Assembly: GCA_036365515.1 (NCBI GenBank)
Contig: CM070877.1
Location: 83,488,522-83,552,521 of the forward strand
Direction of reading: 5' to 3'
DNA from: Torymus aiolomorphi
Lineage: Eukaryota; Arthropoda; Insecta; Hymenoptera; Torymidae
Length of the DNA stretch: 64,000 nucleotides
The notes below the pieces were generated by a model, which saw nothing but the letters and a program-made list of their open reading frames with translations, had not been told where the DNA came from and made no database searches. A program made the position numbers and the translations under genes. Shown here piece after piece: positions 24,215 through 36,369 of this stretch. Each line of letters opens with the position of its first letter. Within the stretch, counting starts at the first letter, position 1.

Positions 24215-24862
24215 ATGCGTGTCGATCCGATAGCTGCAGCTCAAGCTCTAAAGCGAGCAATTAATCGATTAACAGATGGAGAAGTCGGAGCAGCTGCTCT
24301 GTGGTTCGTGCTGAATATTCGATCGGATGCGAAGATTTTACGTAATAGGTTGGAAAGACACGAGATGCGACGCCATTTTAGCGCTGACGCCGCTCCATGA
24401 AATCCGACTCGAGATGAGCCGACGGAAGAGCCGAATTCCACGTATAATTCTTTGTCTTCGAGTAGGAATTCCGATCTATATTTTGTGTATCCTAGGGTTC
24501 CAGAGCAGTCAGCTGTAGTTCCAGCAGGTTCAGAAGTAGCGCCGCTCTCCACAGGCCAGTCTATAGGGCGGTTTTGCGATCCAATATCGATGGTGCTGCC
24601 GTCGCTGACTTTTACGTTGATGTTACACATTGAACTGATTGTGAGTGAGCTACGACGTGCTGGAGAGCAACCTACAGCTGGCAGCCGTGTTGCTCCAGCT
24701 ATACAGTATTCTGACGCGCAGAGGCGCGGTAACATAGCCGTGCCGGACATGTTTCATGACACGAAGGAGTCGGCTCACCATCCGCGTGCACAATCCACTC
24801 GTTATCATCTCAGTCCACTTCGTGCTCACGAACATAGCACGTTTGTGGAAAATAGTATGGAT
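24215..24862 (+). pseudogene. Gypsy gag, N-terminal part
   Basis: Gag-like frame starting MRVDPIAAAQALKRA, followed by RLTDGEVGAAALW in the manner of insect Gypsy Gag N-termini. It shifts frame near 24400 and continues in the frame of 24452-24874, rich in Ser, Arg and Pro. The reading is cut by the TTAA-type fold-back element at 24867. Gag would form the capsid-like particle. Evidence is position between PBS and Pol plus continuity with the gag core after the insertion. Confidence 0.6.
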
Positions 24863-24866
24863 TTAA

Positions 24867-26186
24867 CCCATTAATGCGCAAAACGACGATTTTGTGCATG
24901 CATTTTCAAGGATACCAAACCAATTCGAAAAAATTTTGTTCTTTTTTTTCAAAATCCTATACTGGGGATTTTTGAGGGTGCTCTTTCAGAATTTGGCATT
25001 GGTTTTTTAGAAAAACTTCAATAGCAATGTTAATTTTGCAATATAAAATAAAAAATGTGATTTTTCAACGTGATTTTTTATTTCAAAGTCGATTTTTTTC
25101 TTTTTTCCGTATTTATTTAATCATAATAATACCAGAAATAGTGGTCCCGATGTTTAAACCTTCTAAAACTTCGAATAGCAAATTTTTTTTGCCCTTTTAT
25201 CCAAAATGGCGGATTTGTACCGTGGAGCCATAAAAATGTGCATGAATTTTTCACTCCAAAACTATCAACTCTACGAAAAAAATTTATAGAATAAAAAGTG
25301 CTTAAAATTACTCAAGGAATACACGTGAATTTTTTCAGAATATTTTGGATCACTTGTGGAATTTTGGTATAGGACCATATTTTGAAAATTTCAAAAATGT
25401 CTCCAAAAAATCTGAAAAAATTCACGCGTACTTCTAGAATAATTTTAAGAACTTTTTGTTCCATAACATTTTTTTATGAAGATGGTTCTTAGCAAGTAAA
25501 ATAATCATAAAGTTTTTTATTTCGTGTTTATTTATATTTTTTTTTACCTCGTATGCTTTCATACATAAAAGGGTTCCAATAAATTCCGGTAAAAAGTAGT
25601 TAATTCTTAATAGTACTCCAAGAGTACGCGTGAATTTTTTCAGATTTTTTTGAGACATTTTTGAATTTTTCAAAATATGGTCCTATACCAAAATTCCACA
25701 AGTGATCCAAAATATTCTGAAAAAATTTATGTGTATTCCTTGAGTAATTTTAAGCACTTTTTATTCTATAAAATTTTTTCGTAGAGTTGATAGTTTTGGA
25801 GTAAAAAATTTATGAACATTTTTATGGCTCCACGGTACAAATCCGCCATTTTGGAAAAATCAGGAAAAAAAAAATTTGCTATTCGAGGTTTTAGAAGGTT
25901 TAAAAATCGGGACCACGATTTCTGATGTTATTGTGATCAAATAAATACGGAAAAAGAAAAAAATCGACTTTGAGAAAAAAAATCACGTTGAAAATTCACA
26001 TTTTTTATTTTATATTGCAAAATTAACATTGTTATTGAAGTTTTCTGGAAAACCAATGCCAAATTCTGAAAGAGCACCCTCAAAAACCCCCGGTGTAGGA
26101 ATTTGAAAAAAAAACAACATTTTTTCGTAGTGGTTTGGTATCCTTGAAAATGCGTGCACAAAATCGTCGTTTTGCGCATTAATGGG
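24867..26186. mobile_element. piggyBac-like fold-back element, 1.32 kb
   Basis: Arms of about 590 bp (24867-25455 and 25600-26186) are reverse complements at roughly 90% identity by eye. The tips read CCCATTAATGCGCAAAACGACG. The left flank is TTAA (24863-24866) and the right flank TTAT (26187-26190), which I read as a TTAA duplication with one change. TTAA plus a CCC start is the piggyBac pattern. There is no transposase, so it would be non-autonomous. It interrupts gag. Confidence 0.8.
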
Positions 26187-26190
26187 TTAT

Positions 26191-27500
26191 TAAACGTGAC
26201 GAGTGCGCTGAACGAGATTCCATCATCTACCAGTGCAGGGGAAGCGAGGAGGCAGCCGAGTGTGTTGCTCGATAGTGCGTCGTTTCTGCTGCTTCCAGCG
26301 TTGCCGTCGCAGCAGATGAGATACCCGGTTGCTCCGTCCAAGATGTATTCAGGGAGAGAATTTGGCAGCGTTGCTCCCGCAGTTAGTTCTCTGCCGTCGT
26401 CGAGTATTTCTCAGCTTTCAGCTAACGTTGCTTTAGGGAATAGGCATTTGGTTGAGAATACTCTTAGATCGAATGAACGAGTAAATTTTCCGGTAGAGAT
26501 TCGTCACAGTTGCTGGGAAATTTCGAAAGCGGAGCAGATCCAGCAGTCTACTCTCAATGTCCAATGCCACGAGGAGCACCAGGATATCATGAGCCATAGC
26601 TCATGTCGTCGGTAGCGGTCGCTCAAAATCCGTTTCCAGCTGGAGTTTCGCAGGCGAGCGGATATGGAGTACGTGTCGAACCGTCGCGCTCATATTTCAG
26701 TCAGCCGGTACCGCCAGCGTCGTTTTATTATCCGCCTAGCTATGTGTTGCAGCCATCGTTGCCACAGTTTCAGCATGTTCCGTCGTATCCATCGTACCCA
26801 TCGTATCCGATGAATTCAGGTTATATTTCGCAATCGGTTTCGTATGTTCTACTTGTCGTTCCGCCGCCAGCTGTCACAGAGTTTCCGCCGTTTCCAGTGA
26901 ATTGTACCACTAGTTTTCAGCCTCACCCGAGGAGATTTGACATCTCTGCTGCTGGGATGAATCAGGATGCATCTTTCTTTGAGTGCTCTTCGCTTCTGAA
27001 AGAGAAATGCATAAGCGAGCTGCTATCTAAGTGGCAAATTTCGTTTGAAGGAGATAGGAACAAAAACCCTAAGAATTTCATCGCTGATCTAACGAAATGC
27101 AAAGAAACTTATAAACTGATGCAAGACGAAATCGTCAAAGCTTTGCCGTCGGCTATCGATGACGAGTGGTGACAGTGGTTTCGTCGAGAGTATTAGTTTT
27201 GAAAAACGTGTAAAGATTTAGTCGACGCGTTTCGCCTGCAGTATAGTTTCGAAGATGTACAGGAGAGACTGCGGAAGAAGTTGGAAGTGCGCAGAAAACC
27301 CCGAGTGAAGAGATTTCAACCTACTTACTGAAGGTGCGTGATCTGCTGGATCAGGTGAAGCCGCCGGTTACGTTAGGAGAGCAGCTAGACTGAGTATATC
27401 AGAAGCTTCATCCTTCGTACCGGTTGCGCATCGAGAGGAAAGACTTCGAGAATTTTTCGCAGTTGCAGAATCTAGGCAAGCGAGAGAAGCTACGAAGAGC
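26191..27500 (+). pseudogene. Gypsy gag, central and capsid-like part
   Basis: Continues gag after the fold-back insertion. 26191-26600 is in one frame and 26603-27172 in another. The second is Pro/Tyr/Ser-rich (PSYPSYPSYPMNSG), then reaches the recognisable insect Gag core SELLSKWQISFEGDRNKN, PKNFIADLTKC and VKALPSAIDDEW, where a stop replaces the next codon. Further gag wording (VDAFRLQYSFEDVQERL) reads through stops to about 27330. No CCHC zinc knuckle is seen at the end of gag, where Gypsy elements often have one. Confidence 0.75.
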
Positions 27501-27682
27501 ATAATATAGGATAGAATAAAATCGAAACTTGGACGAATATTGCTGCAATATTGGTTTTAGGCATAGCCTTATAATATTCCTTATTTAATATTCCTCACGT
27601 ATTGTTTGATCCTGTACGAAGAATTATTTAACCGTGTACGAATATTGCTCCAATATTGCTGCACCCCCCCCCCCCCCCATAG

Positions 27683-28466
27683 CACCCAATATTGGAGCAA
27701 CATTGTTTCAATATTGCTTTGTCATATTCCCCATATTCGCCAATATTCCCTCAACACTTTTATATATGGATGCTATATTGGAGCAATGTTGCTGCAATCC
27801 GTGATTTCCGTTTCAACATTGCTTTTTTAAAATGATAAGTCAGGCTCTCTGTCATAGCAATATAGCAGCAATATTGAGCCAATATTTCTCAACACGAAAG
27901 GAATATTATTTTTAAAATTATATTTTTATGCTGGCTTTTCTAATGACTTTGCAATATTGCAAGAATATTTGTACAATATATATGAACACTGGAAGAATGT
28001 TCCCGTTTGGCCACTGATTGTTGGAGCAATATTGCCTCAATTTCCAAAATACATTAGTGAATTTCCCCTTAAGGGGAATGTCGCGAATATGTCAAAGCAA
28101 CATTGAGGCAATATTGCTCCAACAATCAGAGGCCGAACGGGAACATTCTTCCAGTGTTTATATATATTGTACAAATATTCTTGCAATATTACAAAGTCAT
28201 TAGAAAACCCAGCATAAAAATATAATTTTAAAAATAATATTCCTTTCGTGTTGAGAAATATTGGCTCAATATTGCTGCAATATTGCTGTGACAGAGAGCC
28301 TGACTCATCATTTTAAAAAAGCAATGGTGAAACGGAAATCACGGATTACAGCAACATTGCTCCAATATAGCATCCATATATAAAAGTGTTGAGGGAATAT
28401 TGGCGAATATGGGGAATATGACAAAGCAATATTGAAACAATGTTGCTCCAATATTGGGTGCTATAG
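27683..28466. mobile_element. Snap-back element built of AATATTGC words, 0.78 kb
   Basis: Arms 27683-28042 and about 28100-28466 are reverse complements. Tips are ATAGCACCCAATATTGGAGC and its complement, and a short central loop contains CCCCTTAAGGGG. Both arms are studded with GCAATATTG/CAATATTGC words. A poly-C run lies just outside at 27664-27679. Flanking sequence at 27540-27660 and 28486-28640 has the same vocabulary. Confidence 0.85.
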
Positions 28467-28485
28467 GAACCCTAATCTATCAGTC

Positions 28486-28640
28486 TGAAAAAGCAATGGA
28501 ATAACGGAAATAGCGGTTGGCAGCAATATTGCCTGACAGTTGCATCCATATTTACTAGCATTGGGAGAATATTCGTGAAACTGTTGAATATGACAAAGGA
28601 ACCTTGAGGCAATATTGCTCCAATAATCAGTGCTCTAGTG
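28486..28640. repeat. Diverged third copy of the snap-back arm
   Basis: The order GAAAAAGCAATGG, ACGGAAAT, GCATCCATAT, GGGAGAATATT, AATATGACAAAG and CAATATTGCTCCAA repeats that of the arm at 28310-28465. Identity is clearly lower, suggesting an older copy into which the younger one inserted. Confidence 0.65.
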
Positions 28641-29060
28641 GCAATGACGAGAAGTGCTATCCGCAACATCGAGGCAAGGTTATTTTTAGAGATGTTTCTT
28701 GGTATATTCATCAACATAGAAATGAATGGAAGAAAACTCTTGGGCATGCTCTATGATGGCTCAGTTCACTCTTATCTTGGCAGAGGCCTCAGCAAGGAAT
28801 TTACCGGGAAATGGGTACAAGACGGAGGTGCAGCGAAGCTACAAGGAGTACTGAATACGACTGTCTGTATCGATAATACGGAGTTATCTATGCCCTTCTG
28901 TGTAGCAGATGAGCTTGACGACTGCATTCTCGGAATGGACTTCTAGCGGCTTTTCAAGATGAAGATCGACTACGGGAACGATACATGGTGGACGTCGAAG
29001 GGAGTAGTTCACCAGTTTTACCTTTACGGCCAAGATCCAACATGTTTCTCAGCTCTAGCC
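28641..29060 (+). pseudogene. Gypsy protease (retropepsin) remnant
   Basis: The frame has FINIEMNGRKLLGMLYDGSVHSYLG, where the usual catalytic DTG or DSG motif reads YDGS. DDCILGMDF then matches the conserved ILG(M)DF of retropepsins, and RLFKMKIDY continues after a stop. It would cleave the Gag-Pol polyprotein. The altered active site and stop make it inactive. Confidence 0.75.
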
Positions 29061-29159
29061 TGAATAGGAGGATTAAGTCGTGCTACAGCTGATCGGCAGT
29101 TAATCATTGAAGCTATAAAAGAAAAGCTGGTTTCACCTACACCGGAAAAGCTAGGATTA

Positions 29160-29960
29160 GCTTAAGTCACCTCGCATTTCATCGACATTCAAGGTTATGA
29201 ATTCATACGCCAAGCTCCTTGGAAGTATACTCCGAAGATGTTGCAAACGGCGTGGGCTGAAGTCGATAGAATGCTGGAAGAGAGAATTATCGAACCATCT
29301 GATAGCCTGTGGCGAAGTTGCCCTGTGTTGGTTCCTAAAATTGTTTGATATATTCAGATTTTGCATAGACTATAGACGAGTTATCAAGAATACTAAGTCT
29401 ATCGCGTATCTATTGCGTAACATGGATGACATACTTGATAAGTTAAGCTTCGCCAAGTATATCTCGAAATTAGATTTAAGCCAGGCATACCACCATATTC
29501 CGCTGGATCCGAAATGCAGAGAGGTAACCGCATTTTCAGTACCAGGGCGATGACTTTTCCACTTCATCCGGTTACCATACGGGCTGACAAATGATCCAGC
29601 TGTATTCCAGAGCATCATGGATAACCTAATCAAGGCTAGACGATATTATTATCGTCTCACCTACTTTCGAAGAGCACACCAAATGGCTAGAGACCGTGCT
29701 CTCGACGTTAAAGGAAGCAAATTTGCAAATTAACCTCAAAAAATCTGAATTTTTCTGTGCTGAGGTTAAGTACTTAGGCTACGTCGTCAACGAGGACGGG
29801 TTGAAGACTGATGAAGACAAGGTGAAGTCCATCCTCAAGTATCCAGCGCCTCTCAACATCAGGCAGTTAAGGAGATTTCTCAGCATGATTGGCTGGTACT
29901 CCAGATTTATAGCTCATTTAGCGGAGTATAAAGCACTGCTAACTAAGTTGCTGAGGAAGG
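29160..29960 (+). pseudogene. Gypsy reverse transcriptase remnant
   Basis: The pre-RT stretch ERIIEPSDSLWRSCPVLVPK shifts into FRFCIDYRRVIKNTKS. Motif A follows as YISKLDLSQAYHHIPL, then CREVTAFSVPG, a stop, and HFIRLPYGLTNDPAVFQ (motif B). The motif C region reads LDDIIIVSPTFEEH in a shifted frame at about 29640. Thumb wording INLKKSEFFCAEVKYLGYVV follows in the frame opening at 29696. At least three frameshifts or stops are present. Confidence 0.88.
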
Positions 29961-30420
29961 ACGTTCGGTGGCAGTTGCACGAAGAGCAACAGCAAGCATT
30001 CGGAAGGCTGAAGCTCACGCGGACGCAAGCTCCTGTGCTTGCGAGGCCAGATCTGTCGCTGCCCTTCACTCTGCAAATAGATGCGATTGATTCTGCTATA
30101 GCTGGAGTACTGACGCAGGTGTTTGATGGCGAGCACTTTGTGTGTAGAACTCTGTCGAGGGCATAGAGACATTATACTGTCACTGAGAAGGAGTGCATCG
30201 CTGTCTTATGGTCCGTCGAGAGGTTGAGAGGTTATTTGCAAGCTGAAAAGTTTACATTGATCATCGACCACTACATTTTATTTTAGTTGAATTACCTTAG
30301 AGATCCAACCGGCCGTTTAGCCAGATGGAACACAGTATGGCAAATGTACAATATTGAATTTGTACATCGCAAAGGTGCGCTGCACAAAGTTCCAGACGCT
30401 CTGTCGCGTGCTTGGGAAGG
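29830..30420 (+). pseudogene. Gypsy RT connection and RNase H remnant
   Basis: LNIRQLRRFLSMIGWYSRFI is the canonical connection. PFTLQIDAIDSAIAGVLTQ follows, with the RNase H first Asp position reading Asp-Ala. After a stop come YTVTEKECIAVLWSVE and VHRKGALHKVPDALSRAWEG (the Asp-Ala-Leu-Ser-Arg end). The stop at 30166 and another at 30284 break it. Confidence 0.85.
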
Positions 30421-30429
30421 CACTTACGA

Positions 30430-31680
30430 GCTTGCAGCTATAGCCACTGCTACATATGATGATCTATGGCATCAGGGGAGAATTAGTAAGATAGAGAAAA
30501 CCCCCAAGAAATACCCGGATTGGAAGGTAGTAAATGACTTACTGTATGCTCATCGTCCATATAAGACCGTAGATCCGTTACTGCCTGACATGAATGCGTG
30601 GAAGCTCGTTCTGTCTGAAGCAGATCGAGGAAAAGCTCTAGCTCAAGCTCATAATCCTCCACAATCAGCTCACTTAGGCGGGGAGAAGACTTTTACGAGA
30701 GTGGCGACATATTATTATAGGCCAGGCTATTATAGAGATGTTTGTTGGTATGTAACCGCCTGCCAAGTATGTCAAGCTCACAAAAGCTCTCAGCAAGCTC
30801 CAGCAAGACTGATGACGAAGCGAAACATCGAAGGTCCATGCCTAGTGGTGGCTTCGGATATAATGGGCCCAAAGCCTCCTTCGCGTACTGGTAGCTGGTA
30901 CATCATTGTTTTCGAAGACCTGTCCACTAGATACATCAAGCTGAAGGTTTTGAGGAAAGCGGATGCTAAATCGGTGCTAAAAGCTTTTAAAGAATTGATC
31001 GTTAATCTTTGGGGTTATCCACGGATTTTACTTACGGATAGTGGAACAAAATTCTCTAGCGGCATGGTTACAGAGAGGTTAAATGAGTATGGAATTCTGC
31101 AGTCAACTATCCCTCCCTACCACGCGCAAGCAAACCCGGTGGAAAGATTCAACCGTATTTGAACGAATTGTACTTCGCGTTAAATAGTGATGTGCACGCG
31201 TCGTTAGGGGTGTCCCCAGCGTTTCTTAACTTCGTGCGTAATCCTGTTCCTTCCACCTTACTCCGCAATCACCTTGAAAATCCTGCACCTATCGCGCCAC
31301 CTGATTTGGATAAGTGGAAAGCACGAGCCAGCCGGCACATGGATAAAGCTATAGCAAGTAAAACACGACACTATAACAAAAATTGACGCGAGATCGTCTA
31401 CCAAGTCGGAGACCTCGTATGGTGCCGAAATAATGTGCTGTCGTCTGCGGAGGATCGATTTGCGGCTAAGCAGGGGCCTAGATTTGGTGGGCCAGCTAAG
31501 GTGGTAGAATTCTACTCTCCGGTAGTGTACTTGGTGGAGGACCTGGACTCGAAGCGACGGATAAAAGTCTATGTAAATGACCTCAAGCGGTATAAGCCAC
31601 CTCGAAATGTACCTCAGCTAGAAGCTCGAGCTACAACAAAAAACAATCTTATTTCAGCTCTCGGATATATGGTACGATGA
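30430..31680 (+). pseudogene. Gypsy integrase remnant
   Basis: The zinc-binding N-terminus reads AHNPPQSAHLGGEKTF and CQVCQAHK (HHCC type). The catalytic core has VASDIMGPKP (first Asp), ILLTDSGTKFSS (second Asp) and ANPVERFNR (Glu), followed at once by a TGA stop at 31160. The C-terminal GPF/Y-like module (GPRFGGPAKVVEFYSP, YVNDLKRYKPPR) is open at 31435-31680. Integrase inserts the cDNA into the genome. This is the best preserved part of the element, with only two stops. Confidence 0.9.
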
Positions 31681-32284
31681 TGTTCCACACCTCCCAATCG
31701 AGCGGGCAGCTGGCAAGAACACCCGCCGCTGCTATGCCAGCAGCTAGGAAGAGGGGTCGGCCAGCGCGGATTCCTCACTCTACAGGAGTACCTGCAGTAT
31801 AAGCGACTCATCCGTCCTGGACAGCCAGCCAGCAGCCTACCAAGGGAAAAAAGGGCATCCTAGGAAGACCCCGAGCATTTGGCCGCGGTAGAGGCTTCCG
31901 ACCGCCAACGCTATCGCCACGCCCGAATCCTGCCAACCATACAGGGAGAGTGAACCACGCAGGCGAATGAGGGGACCCGCGAATTCGGCCAGGGCTGATA
32001 CTTTGGGCTACACTCTTCTTCACCGTCTTGGAGCCCATCATTGGTGGCCCCTTGCTCGTTGGGACCCCTGTAAAATGGTGGAGGAGGAACCGCCACGCCA
32101 GGAGATGGAGAAAGCCCGACCGTCGCGTGAGGCAGGATTTGCCCGGCCTCGCTGTTGGAATTGTGGCGAGTTTTGGCTCAGTCGTGTCGACTGCCCCCGC
32201 CCCCGCCAGCGCCACTGCTATATTTGCGGCCGCCCAAACATCACCGCCGCCATCATCCGCCGTCTAGGATATGAGCCCGAGTAG
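31681..32284 (+). pseudogene. Zinc-knuckle-containing segment downstream of integrase
   Basis: The frame 31967-32284 ends in RCWNCGEFWLSRVDC and then HCYICGRPNITA. These resemble two zinc knuckles, with the first knuckle's His replaced by Leu and the second incomplete. It lies after integrase rather than at the end of gag, and the segment upstream (31690-31960) is Pro/Arg-rich and broken. It may be a translocated or duplicated nucleocapsid-like part, or an accessory 3' reading frame of this Gypsy lineage. Confidence 0.55.
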
Positions 32285-33125
32285 GGAGAGAGAGAGAGAG
32301 AGAGCACCTCCAGATTTTTGTACACTGTGTCCAACGTTAGAAAGAGCCGAGAGCTCTAAACAAAGCATTCTTTTTACCGTATTCAGTCCTTATTCTTTTA
32401 CCTTACCTGCCCCTTCCCCTTGTTCCTGAAAATTAAAGCGAGCGCATTCTCTCACAAGCTAAGCATGAAGCAAATCGTAATAACGTCGAAATTTATTAAA
32501 AGTAAAGCTATTAATCGTTTCGCGATAAATTCAGCATGCTGCATAGGTTGCCAGAATGCAGCTCAAAAGAGCAGTACTTCAAGGATCGGCCAGGTAAGAT
32601 GCTGTTGCAGCAAACCCATTTCTTTATCTTTTGTTTAAAATTACGAATAAGTGGCATATGATGTCAGTGTTGTATGAGAGTCGTGATCAAGTAGCATATA
32701 TACGTGATGCTGCAGAATATTGCAGTATTACCGGCGCCAGGTTGCACACTTAAGGTGATGCGGTACCCACACTATTACTCAAAATTGGGTTCCCGTTTTT
32801 CTCATTCAATTTTTAATTTTAAGAAAAAAACTCTTTGATACGTTGTAGTTCTCTATTAAACTTAAAACGTGTCAAAGTTTTTTTCAAAAAGTTTAAAATT
32901 GAAGGACAAAAACGAGAACCCAGAATTGAGTAATAGTGTGGGTATCACATCACCTTAAGTCCAGCTGCAGAAGAAGATGAATAAGATACACAAACGCGTA
33001 CACTCCCACCACTGTAGCTAATACCGATTATCTTAGAGTAAGTTAGCTAGAGCGAATGAGATGTAATAAGATCCAATAGTAGGAGCAGTAGTAACCGTGA
33101 CAAGGTAGCCCGCAGACTATTTCGA
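32285..33125. other. Gypsy 3' untranslated interior
   Basis: Starts with a short (GA)n run and runs to the polypurine tract. The only structured item is the small TTAA element at 32754-32954. No reading frame is convincing. Confidence 0.5.
32754..32954. mobile_element. Small fold-back MITE with TTAA flanks, 201 bp
   Basis: Arms are imperfect reverse complements beginning GGTGATGYGRTACCCACACT and running nearly to the centre. TTAA flanks it exactly on both sides (32750-32753 and 32955-32958). Confidence 0.85.
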
Positions 33126-33128
33126 GTT

Positions 33129-33142
33129 TAGGAGGGGGGAGT
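33129..33142 (+). promoter_or_regulatory. Polypurine tract
   Basis: AGGAGGGGGGAG directly before the TG of the 3' LTR, the expected plus-strand primer site. Confidence 0.75.
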
Positions 33143-34100
<958 letters not shown>

Positions 34101-34172
<72 letters not shown>

Positions 34173-34187
34173 CACACACACACACAC
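34101..34187. repeat. (CA)n microsatellite
   Basis: About 86 bp of CA with one GCAC break, directly after the inserted repeat. Confidence 0.95.
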
Positions 34188-34345
34188 AGCACGCATGTGC
34201 GCGCGCGCGTCCCTCCCGCTATCCTTCCATCGCGCACAGCTCCTTGCCTAGGTCCCGCTTTCCCCGCAAGGCCGACAGCTAGAGCAGAGCAGAGAGGAAG
34301 CTCTAGCTCATCGACGAGAGGCGCAACCGGGAGCACGGCGCATTA
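34188..34345 (+). repeat. Gypsy 3' LTR, second fragment, truncated
   Basis: Matches 22920-23042 of the 5' LTR, including CCGCAAGGCCGACAGCT and GAGAGGAAGCTCTAGCTCAT. Homology stops after GACGAGAGG, so the last 390 bp or so of the LTR are absent. Confidence 0.8.
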
Positions 34346-36360
34346 GTATTTAATTAAACTTTGTAAAAACCATTCTTATAAGACCATGGGTTTTATTGTT
34401 CATAAAAAAATCTTGCTGATAAAAACCGTAGCTTCCGGAGTCAGCAGTTGTGTTTAACTTCGTAAAAGCATTCTTATAAGATCATTGTGTTTTGAATTCA
34501 AAATCTTTATGTAACGAACAACAGACAAATAATGCTGATATGAATTTGGGCTTGTCAAGTGAGCATTTAAATCATATATTACCTTTGTACAAACTATTCT
34601 CAGGAGGACTTTGCGTCTTAAAATGGCAATCTCATTTTCAATTAATAATAGACTGTTTGAGAATTCCATAATATAATGAGGACATGCTGTGGGTGTTCGA
34701 AATAAATTTTGTGTCACCCACTAATTAAAAAGTTAAAGTCACTATATATTGTAAAAGTCGGTGAAAACTGAAATAACTATTACATAATTACAATAATTAT
34801 TAAAATTACAGTTGTAGTACAAAAGTTAATATTACAAAGTAAGTGTTATAAAAGGGTTGTTCAAGTTTGAGTTTTTCTGTGTGTGAGTGAGTTATGCAGA
34901 GAAATTGCTGAGTTGTGCTGAGAAATCCCGTTCAACCTTACAGTAAAGACACTGCTTGCATAAATGATCACAATTAATATTATTGATTAACGTGATCTGA
35001 GAGTTGCCGAGAATTACATATGCAGAGTACATTAACATTGTATCACTGCTTACTTGTATCAACAAAATGGCTGTGCGTGTATGAGAGGTGCCTTAGCTTC
35101 ATGTCGATTATATTAATCTTGAAAACGTGTGAGAAAGCCGATTGCGATGCACAGCTGATGATACAGAGGCAGAATGAGTTGCGCAAGATGAGAAAAGCTA
35201 GTCAGAAGCCGTGAGTTTTGGTGCGAAAGTCCGTGTGACTCGAGCCAATGAATTTTTCTTGTCGAGAGACCCTTGAGTATTGAGATCGCAGTTGCCATGA
35301 GGTGTTGCCTCGTGGCGAGCTAGCTGTCGAGTTGTTACATGCCACATTTGATGATCATTGACGTGAAGACATGTCTAATCCCAAAGATGGAATTGAACTA
35401 GGCGATTTTGAGTCTGCTGCCTTGGTGAGAGTGCGGGTGTGATCGAGCGCCGGTGAGATGGCGAGCCGATGAGAAGATGCCATGTGAGGAGATGCCGTGT
35501 AAGAAGCACTGCGGTATGAGAAGATGCCTTGTGAGACTATACCGTGTGAGAAACTTTGCCATATGATAAGTTTCCGAGTGAGACCATGCCGTATGAGATG
35601 TCCATGTAGAAAGTGAGTACACTAGACATAAGTTTTTCCAACGAGAATTGCCGACGATCACAGTGAGGTTTTCCAGTTGGCAGACCCTTACTCATAGAAA
35701 GATTAAGTGAGAGTGATTTTTACCTTCTTTCTCGTTGAACCTGTCATCGAGACGAGAGTCAAATCAGCGTCTCTCCCATTTACATGTTGAAGAGTGAGAG
35801 AGACAGCATGATTTTAGCCATACTCGACTAATCGGCGTAGCGTGCCGGCTGTTCCGGAGAGAAGCTGATGAGTGCTGCCATCGTGTGACCGCCTGCTGAG
35901 TTATACATCTGACGCGCAACCGTGGGAAATTCAAAAACCTTGCTAATTCGCAAACATAAAGAAACTTTGCTAATGAAAAGTTTAGTTTTATTTATACATG
36001 AAAAGGGATCATTTTATCAAGCTCCTCAAAAAAATATTCAAATTCAACACTATTCTTATGAACAATACCATTAAATAATTTAATTAATAATATTGTAAAT
36101 AAAATTTTCTACAAAAGTATAAAATAATGAAAGTATAAGTTTTTTTGTAATCTGTCAAAGTTGTTTAGTGGTTAACCCAGACGTTCCCCCTTAAGCTCTT
36201 AAAAAACTTGTGTAATCTATTTAAAGAAACACTTTTTCCAAAAGCATAACTTTGGCGAGTATACGTATAATTCTAATTTCTATAAAAAATAAGTTTTTAT
36301 TATAAATCACTTTAAGATAGTCAACCTTTCATGCGGTTAACTAACAGCAACACCTACCAT
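34346..36360. other. Unassigned sequence between the two Gypsy remnants
   Basis: AT-rich at both ends and mixed in the middle. It contains the 60 bp stretch shared with 22716-22776 and the degenerate minisatellite at 35440-35625. No gene or splice pattern is convincing. Confidence 0.4.
35440..35625 (+). repeat. Degenerate minisatellite, GTGAGAAGATGCC type
   Basis: Around ten imperfect repeats of a 15-20 bp motif, such as GATGAGAAGATGCCATGTGA, GAGATGCCGTGTAAGAAG and TGAGAAACTTTGCCATATGA. Confidence 0.6.
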
Positions 36361-36369
36361 GCACGTGTA

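Noticed and set aside
24241..24835. Minus-strand frames opposite gag
   Set aside because: They overlap the gag reading frame and show no family features. They are shadows of the real coding strand.
31614..32215. Minus-strand frames opposite the zinc-knuckle segment
   Set aside because: They are shadows in GC-rich sequence. The plus strand carries the recognisable Cys motifs.
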